IMG/VR virus record: IMGVR_UViG_3300042516_001956 | Location: 1 to 64,000 of that record | From: a virus | Direction: 5' to 3' (one strand) | Length of the DNA stretch: 64,000 nt | Part shown: piece by piece, positions 1 to 8,207 of the stretch | How positions within the stretch are numbered: position 1 is the stretch's first letter | Layout of the letters: each line of letters begins with the position of its first letter | Notes under the pieces: model-generated | The model's database searches: none | Seen by the model: the letters and a program-made list of their open reading frames with translations, nothing else | What the model was told of the DNA's origin: nothing | Program-made: the position numbers and the translations under genes

Positions 1-205
1 CTGTGTTTGATGTTACCCATAAACCGTTATCATTAAATCTATGTGAACTATCAAAAAGCGTGAATGGTTGAGTGACACGTAAGCGACCGAACGCATCTGT
101 CAATGTACCAGATGGTGACAGACGGTCGGACATCATATTCACTTCATACCGAGTGAATACTTGTCCTGAATCTATCCTGTTTAGATCGGTCCTAAACTGT
201 GCCAT
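1..205 (-). CDS. Virion structural protein, N-terminal part (cut by window edge)
   Basis: The ATG at 205 directly abuts the stop of the preceding gene, and the frame stays open to base 1, so only the first 68 residues are visible. They contain GTLTDAFGRLRV followed by QPFTLFDSSHRF. I remember this pairing from conserved virion proteins of marine T4-like phages; that comes from memory, not a search. No catalytic motif is visible. Its place after the putative head-packaged proteins suggests a late structural role. The exact product cannot be named because most of the protein lies outside the window. Confidence 0.55.
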   Translation of the reverse strand, partial: MAQFRTDLNRIDSGQVFTRYEVNMMSDRLSPSGTLTDAFGRLRVTQPFTLFDSSHRFNDNGLWVTSNT

Positions 206-955
206 TTAACAGTTCCATTTCCTTAGGGCTTTATTAATACGTGAATCTGGATCACGTGCTGTTTCTGCTGATGTTAATCTCTTCTTCATGCCGCCCATTC
301 TGGCACAAAATGATTTACGACGATTTGCTGCTTTAGAACCGGGCTTCAACTTTGATGGCTTTGTTGTAACAGCCATTGATAACTTTGAACCAGGATTTGC
401 ACGACGATATGATTCAATGCCTTTACGATTCAAACCACCAGATTCAGATTGACCTTCTTTACGTGTCCATGCTTCACCCTCATCAAGTTCAATTTCTTCT
501 TTATTTAACTTTGAATGAAATTTTGAAATAGCACGATCCATACCGGCATATCTATTTGATATATCTTTTTTTATTTTTTTATAAGCAAGAAACTTTTCTC
601 TTTGTGTTCCACCACGAACTCTACTTCCTTCTAATTGTCTAGCATTCGTACTTGCTTTATCCAGATAAGAACCTAAAGTTGATTTAGATAATTCATTCAG
701 TTCCACTTCTTCACTTGCTCTGATTGACTTGATTTGAGCATCCGTTGGTGCGCCCTCTGCACCAGGTTTTCTCATACGCTCACCACGGGCTCTTTTGGCA
801 CGAATGTTTGCCCACAAACCTGGGCGCTCTTCTTCTAGTTCTTCAACTTCTTCTTTGACACATGAACCAGGAGTATATGGTTTTTTGCCTGGCACAGGTT
901 TATAACCAGACCAGCACTGACCTGCTTCATCTAAAAATTTATTAAATGATTTCAT
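206..955 (-). CDS. Predicted head-packaged internal protein, protease-processed
   Basis: 249 residues, starting in a 4-base ATGA overlap with the stop of the 1007-residue gene upstream. The N-terminus MKSFNKFLDEA closely resembles the T4 internal-protein capsid-targeting peptide MKTYQEFIAEA, with a gp21-type (L/I)xE site after E10. Two more sites of this type, ELNE (ends E88) and ELDE (ends E159), would divide the protein into three pieces. The last piece is basic, contains RRKSFCARMGGM and ends RKWNC, a short module I remember from many marine phages. No enzyme motif is seen. Inference: a prohead substrate of the phage protease whose fragments enter the cell with the DNA. Cleavage and packaging are not shown by sequence alone. 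Confidence 0.6.
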   Translation of the reverse strand: MKSFNKFLDEAGQCWSGYKPVPGKKPYTPGSCVKEEVEELEEERPGLWANIRAKRARGERMRKPGAEGAPTDAQIKSIRASEEVELNELSKSTLGSYLDKASTNARQLEGSRVRGGTQREKFLAYKKIKKDISNRYAGMDRAISKFHSKLNKEEIELDEGEAWTRKEGQSESGGLNRKGIESYRRANPGSKLSMAVTTKPSKLKPGSKAANRRKSFCARMGGMKKRLTSAETARDPDSRINKALRKWNC

Positions 956-3900
956 ATGAAGTTTCTCTTTTTAAATGTTGTAAGTGAGATACCTTTTTTC
1001 TTTAACTCATCTTCTTTTTGATCACCGATGCTTGCTGTTGTTTCATCGCCAGTCAATTCACTGATATTCTTTGGCACAACTTGTGTTGCTTTGCCCTTCT
1101 TACTTAGTTTCTCACCCATATCACGTGCTGGAGATTCTCCTGAAGCTGCCATTGAAAGACCAGGTTCTATACCTTTGTCGATTGATTCTTCGATTTTCTT
1201 TTGAAAGTTTTCTTTGATTGACGAGAGACTGATTGTTCTTCGCTCTTCGGCAACTGGCTTGTCAAGTCTTGGTTTGTCTTTTCCTCTTGAACTGGTTCCG
1301 ACTTTTCCAAGTTGTTTTGCTGACGGCGTGGAACTATTCTGTCCATAAACTGCTTCAATTGCATTATTAGTTGGTGAATAAACTTCATCTCTATCCTCTT
1401 TTATTTTAATAACATACTTACTTCCTACTTTGTGGACTGTGCCACCATTTACATGTGCTTCTTTTGCTGCCGATGCTCTTAGTAAGAATGTTCTTGGCTT
1501 TCCGTGTCTATCAGATAATAACTTTTGTTTTTTAGTTTCTGTTTCTTCAAACTGTTTACCAATCAACTTCGTACCCGAAACATGTTGAATCATTTTCCAT
1601 GCTTCTTTGTGATTTTTATTTGCAAGATGTTCTTTGAATTTTTTCTTTTGTTCTGGTGTTGCTTTCTGATGAAACTTCATCACTTCCATCATGCCAATGT
1701 TACCCTCATACGCAGCTTCACTGATTTTGCCCTTACCAAAACTTGATACATTAATTGGCTCACCTTTACGTTCTGGATTTGGGTCATGACGGCGTTTAGC
1801 TGCAACAGCAGATGCACGTTCTTTTTTACTTAATGATGCACGTTTTTCATTAGACATGCATTTTGGTTTTGCTTCACCTGGTTCACGAGCGCAAGGACCG
1901 ATTGCTTCACCTTTGCTATTGATACGTTTCCAACCACCCTCTGGATGTTTTGGGTCAAACCAATTGCGTAAATCTTCTTTGATAAGTGGCATACCCAAAC
2001 GAAGAAGATTGTATGCGCCTGAGTCAGACATTGTGTTTACTTCTTCTTGTTCAGTCATTTCTTCTTCATCTGAACGCAGAAGTTTAAATGTTTTTGATAC
2101 TTCTTCTGCTGTATCGCCAGTGATTGTAACTGTCACTGCTTCAGATAAAAAGTTTTCAAACTTGTCGTTGGTGCTTTCGTTCTTTGTTTTAGGAAGTTTG
2201 GACTTTGATTTAAGGTCTTGTAGATGCTTTTTTTGTCCTGGTTTTAGTTGTAATTCTTTGGTGCTTGCTGAACCAGAACCCATAACAGGCAATTCTGGTG
2301 TTTCTTTTTGTTTCTTTTCAATCTCAACAAGTTTACCATGAACTGAACGATGTGTTACTTTACCATTTTTACCATAACGTCCAAATCCATAATACTCAAG
2401 TCCTAATTTGTTTCCTTCTTCTTGATGCCCAGCATCTGCATGTGGTTCAACACTTTTCTTAACTGGTGCCGTGTCTTTCTTTCCTAATTCATTTGCAATC
2501 CATTGTTTTGATTGGTCATTCTTAGGAGCAGCAGCAACAAACTTTTGAACATCTTTAAAGATGCTTTGCAACTCTTTTGTTTTTGCTTCAACAACTTCTG
2601 GTGGTGCTGAACGCAAGTCTTCTGAATTATCAAATTCGACGTAGTTATCGCCAAAAGTTTTTGCGTGTTCAACACGTGACGCTTGAACTGCATCCCATTT
2701 CTCTTTACGAATATCTTCTGGAACAGTGCGACCACCGCGTTGACCACGTTCAACATTTCTTTGACGAGAAACTTCATCTGCGGTATTTACCATTACCATT
2801 TTTGTTTCGTAACCCAGTGCTTCCAACTTCTCTTTAATCTTTCTATACTTCTCTACATCATCACCAGTACCGTTGATGATAATACCATTACGACCATGAA
2901 GTGCAAGACGTTGACGAAGTTCTGTAATATTTTTTGCACGTTTACGAACTTCATTACGCTGTTTCTCTTCACTCTCAGGCATTTTTTTATCAAGGTCTTC
3001 TTTATCCATCAGATATTCTAATGCTTTATCTGAATTGATTTCCGTTAGACCATGACCATCTAGTGTATTACTCAGAACATAATCTTTGCCTGAGCCTGGT
3101 CCGCCACCTAAGAAAACTGCCTTGAAGATACCTTTATCGTGTACACCTTCAGTCAGTGTTTCTTCTTTGACTGTGTGATAATATGCTTCAGCATCTTTTT
3201 TGGATTTGAATGTTCTTTTTTGAGATGAAATTGTGCCATGAACTTCATACTCAACATGGTCAGAAGTTCTTCCTGCAGGATTTGTTTTACGAACAATCTT
3301 TGGCTCAGTCTTTACTGGCTTGATTATATACTTGCTGAATCTATTCAAATCATTTTCATTCAGTTCCACTTCTTCTTTAAGATTCATGCCTTTACGGACA
3401 TCATTGAACATTTGTTTGACATGTGCTTGTGACATTTTTGATGGAGCACCTTTTTTGAAAGTATCAAAGTCATTGTTTTTTGCTGCTTCACGCATTTTAC
3501 TTGCAGAAATTCCTTCAACACCCTCTGCATCTGGATCACGTTCACCAGAAGTATGCACAGTAATTCTTTTGAAATTGAAACGGGCGCCTTCATGAGTACC
3601 ATTATATTTTCTCAACAGTTTAGCAAATTCACCACTTCGGTCTGAACCGCCTACCATATGAAAGTCTGTTACACCTTGTTTGTACAATTTCTCTGCATGT
3701 TCAAAAAATGTAGGTGCGTCTTTGGATGCTGCTATGAAATTGGTGCCAGGAAATGCGTTTTTGGCGTGTTTTAATTTTTGTGCTACTGAGAGAGGATTTT
3801 TCTTTGGATCCTGTGAGTGTGACAGGACTATGTGATGTGAGCCACCAACTTGTTTGGCAACTTGTTTGACTTTGTAAACTAATTTTTCATGTCCGTTTGT

Positions 3901-3975
3901 GATTGGATTCATACGCCCGAAGGCTAAAACGGCACTTTTTTCTTTTTGCTCTCGCAAAAAATCTCTAAATTTCAT
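952..3975 (-). CDS. Capsid-targeted polyprotein: nucleotidyltransferase + P-loop kinase
   Basis: 1007 residues. Residues 1-10 (MKFRDFLREQ) resemble the T4 capsid-targeting peptide, with a cut expected after E9. Residues 15-170 form an NMN-adenylyltransferase/cytidylyltransferase-like domain: GRMNPITNGH at 20-29, in which the first His of HxGH is Thr, and ISASKMR at 156-162. Residues 285-455 form a P-loop kinase resembling zeta-toxin or polynucleotide kinases: GGGPGSGKD at 290-298 and an Arg-rich lid near 405-420. Residues 670-745 are a basic Cys-containing module. Protease-type sites LNE207, LTE276, LSE612, ISE753 and ISE973 fall between these units. GAGG lies upstream of the ATG, and a late-promoter-like 12-mer is at 4004-4015. 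Enzyme families are fairly clear; substrates are not. Packaging is inferred. Confidence 0.7.
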   Translation of the reverse strand: MKFRDFLREQKEKSAVLAFGRMNPITNGHEKLVYKVKQVAKQVGGSHHIVLSHSQDPKKNPLSVAQKLKHAKNAFPGTNFIAASKDAPTFFEHAEKLYKQGVTDFHMVGGSDRSGEFAKLLRKYNGTHEGARFNFKRITVHTSGERDPDAEGVEGISASKMREAAKNNDFDTFKKGAPSKMSQAHVKQMFNDVRKGMNLKEEVELNENDLNRFSKYIIKPVKTEPKIVRKTNPAGRTSDHVEYEVHGTISSQKRTFKSKKDAEAYYHTVKEETLTEGVHDKGIFKAVFLGGGPGSGKDYVLSNTLDGHGLTEINSDKALEYLMDKEDLDKKMPESEEKQRNEVRKRAKNITELRQRLALHGRNGIIINGTGDDVEKYRKIKEKLEALGYETKMVMVNTADEVSRQRNVERGQRGGRTVPEDIRKEKWDAVQASRVEHAKTFGDNYVEFDNSEDLRSAPPEVVEAKTKELQSIFKDVQKFVAAAPKNDQSKQWIANELGKKDTAPVKKSVEPHADAGHQEEGNKLGLEYYGFGRYGKNGKVTHRSVHGKLVEIEKKQKETPELPVMGSGSASTKELQLKPGQKKHLQDLKSKSKLPKTKNESTNDKFENFLSEAVTVTITGDTAEEVSKTFKLLRSDEEEMTEQEEVNTMSDSGAYNLLRLGMPLIKEDLRNWFDPKHPEGGWKRINSKGEAIGPCAREPGEAKPKCMSNEKRASLSKKERASAVAAKRRHDPNPERKGEPINVSSFGKGKISEAAYEGNIGMMEVMKFHQKATPEQKKKFKEHLANKNHKEAWKMIQHVSGTKLIGKQFEETETKKQKLLSDRHGKPRTFLLRASAAKEAHVNGGTVHKVGSKYVIKIKEDRDEVYSPTNNAIEAVYGQNSSTPSAKQLGKVGTSSRGKDKPRLDKPVAEERRTISLSSIKENFQKKIEESIDKGIEPGLSMAASGESPARDMGEKLSKKGKATQVVPKNISELTGDETTASIGDQKEDELKKKGISLTTFKKRNFI

Positions 3976-4003
3976 TCTCCGCCTCTACAGCAGTTGATTA
4001 ATA

Positions 4004-4015
4004 ATTGTATTTAGT
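4004..4015 (-). promoter_or_regulatory. Late-promoter-like 12-mer
   Basis: The minus strand reads ACTAAATACAAT about 30 bases upstream of the polyprotein ATG. The identical 12-mer lies upstream of the tail-sheath gene (56032-56043). Its TAAATA core is shared with the T4 late box TATAAATA. Assignment as a variant late promoter is inference. Confidence 0.35.
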
Positions 4016-4017
4016 AT

Positions 4018-4728
4018 TTAGTAGATTTCAAGCGTTCCGGTGCTTGCCATGATACCTCGGCAATGAATGATGTCTAATTCTATAAGCTTCTCTTGGTCTA
4101 TATTGAAGAAATGTGCATGTTCGGTGTCAACTCCAGTTTCCATAATGACATTAATATTACGCTTACATGTGATAAAATAGTCATCCAGAAGACTTGGACA
4201 GAAAGAAAATAAACGAGTAATCAATAAATGAGTAAATATCTCTTGCCGTTCTCCTTGCATCCATGTTGGCATACGATTCTTAAAAATATATTTTCCCCAA
4301 TGGTCATGGTCTCTAACATCAAAACCTTCATCTAAATCAGTTCTGGCAGAAATTTTAAAAATTCTATTTACAGAATGCATTAGACGCTGTAGCATCGGTT
4401 CCTGCTTCAAAAGTAAAATTGTTTTTAGCATCAAAACATTTTCAGCTTCACTTTTTTTACCAATTGATGCAAACTGGGAAATATCACTATCTGCGGAAAA
4501 GTCCGCAACAAAATCAACATATCTTTCTAGTGCTTTAATTTTTTCATCTTCAACTTTTTCGGGTGAACCTTCAGTCAAAAGAATTATTGCTTCTGGGCAC
4601 TTTTCACGTAATGATTGTAAACCCTCAATAGTTTGTTTTAGTCTATCTTCACGACTAATAACACCAATATTGGAATTAAGTGCTGATGTTACGATGAAAA
4701 GTTGATTATCGGGTATTATTCGTGCCAT
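4018..4728 (-). CDS. Conserved protein of unknown function in sugar operon
   Basis: 236 residues; the ATG at 4728 is preceded by GGAG and overlaps the dehydrogenase stop by 13 bases. The N-terminal half reads as an alpha/beta fold (LFIVTSALNS, then SREDRLKQTIEGLQSLR and AIILLTEGSP). I see no nucleotide-sugar DxD motif placed convincingly, no Rossmann glycine loop and no membrane segment. Its position as last gene of the 10.4-4 kb sugar operon suggests a role in making or attaching the sugar product. I do not recognise a named family with confidence and give no reaction. Confidence 0.5.
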   Translation of the reverse strand: MARIIPDNQLFIVTSALNSNIGVISREDRLKQTIEGLQSLREKCPEAIILLTEGSPEKVEDEKIKALERYVDFVADFSADSDISQFASIGKKSEAENVLMLKTILLLKQEPMLQRLMHSVNRIFKISARTDLDEGFDVRDHDHWGKYIFKNRMPTWMQGERQEIFTHLLITRLFSFCPSLLDDYFITCKRNINVIMETGVDTEHAHFFNIDQEKLIELDIIHCRGIMASTGTLEIY

Positions 4729-5390
4729 TCAAACTCCGGGAACATTTTAATTGTTTTATATCTAGACTTAGCTTTTAGAACATGAACCATCATATCAACA
4801 ACTTCTTTTGGATTCATGAACTTATCTTTTTGTGGATGATTCTTTTGCATTGGTGTATTCATACCACCAGGATGAATACTCGTAACTCTAATCTTTTCAA
4901 GTTGACCATCAAGTTCTTTTCCTAAAACTCCAGCAAATGCTGTGATAGCATGTTTAGATGCTGCATACACAGCTTCGTATTCTATTTCGGAAATACCCGC
5001 AACAGAATTAATAAAGAAAATATCAGAGTTTTCTTTCATTGTTTTTAGTGCTTGATGTGTAACATACATCGTGCCTTTGACGTTCGTATCAATCATACGA
5101 TCAATCATGTATGGTGATGAATCGTGTTTGAAGATACCCCATTCATAAACACCAGCATTGTTTACAAGAACATCAATATACGTGCCAATGTTTCTAAATG
5201 CAATCTCAACACTCTTTGCATTTGATATATCACATTCAATCCACTCAAAGGTGTCTGGATAAGAAGATAAGTCCATTGGTGGCTGTGAACGTGAAATGCC
5301 ATAAACGAAATAACCTTCATCAATTAATCTATTGCTTATCTCGTGACCTAAACCATAACTACAACCAGTAACAACAGCAACTTTACGCAT
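4716..5390 (-). CDS. Short-chain dehydrogenase/reductase (SDR)
   Basis: 224 residues. The ATG at 5390 is chosen over a GTG one codon upstream because a strong AGGAGG stands four bases before it. Classical SDR features are present: the NAD(P)-binding TGCSYGLG near the N-terminus, NNAGV around residue 87, a catalytic Ser in FINSVAG, and the YAASK Tyr/Lys pair. The length is normal for single-domain SDRs. It probably oxidises or reduces a hydroxyl/keto group on the cyclitol or sugar intermediate made by the cyclase encoded just upstream, whose stop overlaps this start by one base. The family is certain; the substrate is inferred only from the operon. Confidence 0.85.
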   Translation of the reverse strand: MRKVAVVTGCSYGLGHEISNRLIDEGYFVYGISRSQPPMDLSSYPDTFEWIECDISNAKSVEIAFRNIGTYIDVLVNNAGVYEWGIFKHDSSPYMIDRMIDTNVKGTMYVTHQALKTMKENSDIFFINSVAGISEIEYEAVYAASKHAITAFAGVLGKELDGQLEKIRVTSIHPGGMNTPMQKNHPQKDKFMNPKEVVDMMVHVLKAKSRYKTIKMFPEFEWHE

Positions 5391-6526
5391 CACACCTCCT
5401 CAAATATATCAATAGCCAATTTTATTTCTTCATCTGTTATATCGTTTACTATTTTATAGTTTCCGATAGAAATAGGAAGAGGTGCGAACTGATTTCCATT
5501 ACGATGTTTGGTCGCATCAGACAGACTTTCTTTCAACATTGCAATTTTAGTAAAGTCTGGATGAAACGTTTTTAATTTCAATCTTTTTGCAACATTAAAA
5601 ATTCTTTTCAGTGTAGTTATATCAATGTAGTGTCTAGTAAATGCTATGCAAGAACTGAATAAGCAATCAAGTGCCACGGCTTCACCATGCAATAAGTCTG
5701 GTATGTTTGCCATCTCAATCACAGGACTAAATGTGTGACCAAAATCTACACAACGGTCAAGTCTTTTCTCCCACAAGTTTGGACCAAGTTCTGCAATCAT
5801 ATCTGTAATGGCAAGATTAATTACACGAACTGGAACTGCACCGTACTGAAACTTTTCTTCAATCAACATCTCAGCATTTTCTTCCAACAACTGAAAAAGT
5901 TCTGGAGATTTGATTACAGCAAGTTTGAATATCTCTGCAATACCATTGACGATTTCACGTTCACTTTGTGTCTTAATAAACTTTTTATCAATATATGTTG
6001 CAATCGGTGGATAATATGCACCAATACGATTGCGACGACCTAAATGATTTACTGCAACTTTCGAGCCGACAGAGGCATCAACAATTGCCAAAAGTGTTGT
6101 GGGGATTTTGATATATGGAATTCCACGACGATATATGCTGCAAGCAAAGCCAACAATATCAAGCAGGACACCACCACCAATTGCAAGTATTTCTTCACGG
6201 CGTAATACTCCTATATCTTCAAAAGATTTAAGTATGTGGTTTAGATTTTCCCATGTCTTATTCTCTTCTTTACAGTCAACATAAATTAAATGAATATCTA
6301 ATTTGTTTTCTGTAAAATACGTATTAATTTTATCACAGTATAAAAGAGAAACTTCTTTGTCAATAACAACGATTCTGCGATTACTGCTCGATAGATTTAC
6401 AATATCTTTATTCTGAGGATTTAATATATCAGCAGAGTATGTTAATTTAAACTCAACAGGTAGTTCTGTTTTTACTGACCAAGTTCGTTTGAACTTGTCA
6501 TAGTCCATCATAAAATCTAAACTCAT
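5390..6526 (-). CDS. Sugar phosphate cyclase (dehydroquinate synthase / EEVS family)
   Basis: 378 residues. Family signatures are GGGVLLDIVGFACS (117-130), PYIKIPTTLLAIVDASVGSK (137-156), NGIAEIFK with E198 and K201, GHTFSP (263-268) and HGEAVA (280-285). The last three supply the expected zinc ligands E198, H264 and H280. In dehydroquinate synthase the third block normally reads GHxxGHAxE. GHTFSP and the preceding LGRRNRIGAYYPP resemble the subgroup that cyclises sedoheptulose 7-phosphate (2-epi-5-epi-valiolone synthase and relatives). Neighbours are a kinase-like protein, a nucleotidyltransferase, an SDR and glycosyltransferases, which suits cyclitol or modified-sugar synthesis rather than the shikimate pathway. 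The family is secure; the valiolone-type specificity is inferred. Confidence 0.8.
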   Translation of the reverse strand: MSLDFMMDYDKFKRTWSVKTELPVEFKLTYSADILNPQNKDIVNLSSSNRRIVVIDKEVSLLYCDKINTYFTENKLDIHLIYVDCKEENKTWENLNHILKSFEDIGVLRREEILAIGGGVLLDIVGFACSIYRRGIPYIKIPTTLLAIVDASVGSKVAVNHLGRRNRIGAYYPPIATYIDKKFIKTQSEREIVNGIAEIFKLAVIKSPELFQLLEENAEMLIEEKFQYGAVPVRVINLAITDMIAELGPNLWEKRLDRCVDFGHTFSPVIEMANIPDLLHGEAVALDCLFSSCIAFTRHYIDITTLKRIFNVAKRLKLKTFHPDFTKIAMLKESLSDATKHRNGNQFAPLPISIGNYKIVNDITDEEIKLAIDIFEEV

Positions 6527-7476
6527 TTCATTGCCTTATAAAACAATTCACATGCATGAACATAAAAGTATTTTGCTTTGTTAATATCACCAGCAATCAG
6601 TTTAAAAGGAAGCATACGAATAAACTGAGAAGCTTCTAGTATATCTATAAGCTTCATTTTATCTTCTGGCAATTCAGAGATAAAGTGTTTATTAAACAAA
6701 TCAAATTGGTCTGCTCCTCTGTTTGGATTATACAAGTCAATACCAATCACACGAACGTCACGGTCGTTAATAAAACCATAATGACTGCGTGAGCATTGCA
6801 GTACCTGAGCATAATCAAGATACTTTGTATTCCACATACTCTCATCATATACATCAATAAATATTACACGGTCTTCTTCAAACGAATACATGATATTTTC
6901 TAATGTAGGATTGCCATGTATATTACACTCTTCTTCGTTTGCCAGTTCACTGAAATAATTCTCTAAATCATAAAGATAACCTGCAATACCAATGACTGTA
7001 ACATTGTTTAGACCATATGTGCCACGATAAAAAAATTCTTCAAACGATGGTATCTTAATCGCATCTGTAATCTTTTGTTGAATCTCTTCTTCAAAGTAAA
7101 GTTTTGGTGCGCCTTTGATGGGTTCTTTTTTGATTGAATGAAGTGTGTTCAATCCTTTCCAAACAGCTTGACTAATTTTGAAGATTTGCTCTTCATTTAG
7201 TATGTCGTTGCTGAGGATGCTTTTGATATCACGAAAGCCTTCAAGATATTCAATATCAAATGATGCTGTAGTGTTATCAGCATCTACGTTCGAAACTTTA
7301 GGAAATAAGTTAGGATAAAGTGTATTATACTCTTGCAGTTTTTTCAACTGTGAGTACCAACGCATAAAACCATATTCACGATTCTCGATTCGTGAGACTG
7401 ATTTGGTGATTGTTTTCTTTTCGGGTGTCCAGTAAGTTCTGCTTAATGAACCACCTTTTAATGGTATTGTTTTCAT
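6523..7476 (-). CDS. Aminoglycoside-phosphotransferase-fold kinase, catalytic Asp replaced
   Basis: 317 residues with 4-base overlaps on both sides. The C-terminal half carries the APH/choline-kinase layout: a Brenner-type block IHGNPTLENIM, then VIFIDVYDES for the metal-binding Asp, and YLDYAQVLQ, as in capsule-cluster phosphotransferases. In active members the loop reads HGD; the codons here clearly give HGN, so the usual catalytic base is Asn. An N-terminal glycine-rich lobe (LKGGSLSRTYW) is present. It may be an inactive or altered kinase, or use another carboxylate. It sits between the nucleotidyltransferase and cyclase genes, where an anomeric or cyclitol kinase would be expected. Confidence 0.65.
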   Translation of the reverse strand: MKTIPLKGGSLSRTYWTPEKKTITKSVSRIENREYGFMRWYSQLKKLQEYNTLYPNLFPKVSNVDADNTTASFDIEYLEGFRDIKSILSNDILNEEQIFKISQAVWKGLNTLHSIKKEPIKGAPKLYFEEEIQQKITDAIKIPSFEEFFYRGTYGLNNVTVIGIAGYLYDLENYFSELANEEECNIHGNPTLENIMYSFEEDRVIFIDVYDESMWNTKYLDYAQVLQCSRSHYGFINDRDVRVIGIDLYNPNRGADQFDLFNKHFISELPEDKMKLIDILEASQFIRMLPFKLIAGDINKAKYFYVHACELFYKAMK

Positions 7477-8207
7477 CTTGCATCCAATGCTCTACGTGCT
7501 ATCTCAATTCCATATTCTTGTGGACTTCCTAATACAATGGTTTCTTGAGCATTAGTTAGACCATTCATAAAAATTTTCTTGCCAGATAAAATCATATTTT
7601 GAAGAACATCAGAAACATATAATTCATAGTTTGTTTGAAGTAATTTATCATAATGTGCCATGTAAATGTCTGCTGATGAAAAACCATACAGTCCTGATGA
7701 TGCATAAGGTGAGATTTGTTTCTTTTCTATAATCTCAATTACATTCTCTTCATATGCACGAACGTATGAATACTTTGGTGAATTGCCTATGAACACATCA
7801 ACATATCCATTGTAGTATTCACCCCGCATATTTAAAGAAAGTGACTCTAAATTTCTACCAATAACAATCGTGTCTGCATTATGAATGAATGTTGGTAAAG
7901 AATTTTGATACAATTGAGCCACACCAATCGCTGCCGTATGTGCTTGACCTTGTGTGTCACCAATGTAAAGAATATTGTTTTCGTTTAGACCAAGTGGCTT
8001 GATTGTTTCAAGTAACTGTTCTTTAAAATAGATATCACGTTTGTTTGCAACAAGAATAGTTTGCTGTGTATTACCAAAGTTCTTTAGAATTTCATGAATA
8101 ATCGTTGTGTCATTCCATGGCAACAGATACTTTGGAATGTCAAAGCCAACATCATGAAAGCGGGTGTTATAACCCGCCATGCAAATAACAAGATTTACTT
8201 GAGCCAT
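7473..8207 (-). CDS. Sugar nucleotidyltransferase (NTP transferase fold)
   Basis: 244 residues. The N-terminus CMAGYNTRF followed by DIPKYLLPW is the signature loop and lysine region of the GlmU/RfbA nucleotidyltransferase fold. IGDTQGQAHTAAIG and the HNADTI metal-binding segment follow at the expected spacing, and ASSGLYGF resembles the sugar-binding strand. The length fits a single catalytic domain without a left-handed helix. The likely reaction is NTP + sugar (or cyclitol) 1-phosphate to NDP-sugar + pyrophosphate. The start overlaps the upstream gene by 13 bases and the stop overlaps the kinase-like gene by 4. Nucleotide and sugar are unknown. Confidence 0.75.
   Translation of the reverse strand: MAQVNLVICMAGYNTRFHDVGFDIPKYLLPWNDTTIIHEILKNFGNTQQTILVANKRDIYFKEQLLETIKPLGLNENNILYIGDTQGQAHTAAIGVAQLYQNSLPTFIHNADTIVIGRNLESLSLNMRGEYYNGYVDVFIGNSPKYSYVRAYEENVIEIIEKKQISPYASSGLYGFSSADIYMAHYDKLLQTNYELYVSDVLQNMILSGKKIFMNGLTNAQETIVLGSPQEYGIEIARRALDAR

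Noticed and set aside
5390-6526. Shikimate-pathway dehydroquinate synthase
   Set aside because: The GHxxGHAxE block is GHTFSP and the neighbours are sugar-activation genes; no other shikimate gene is present.
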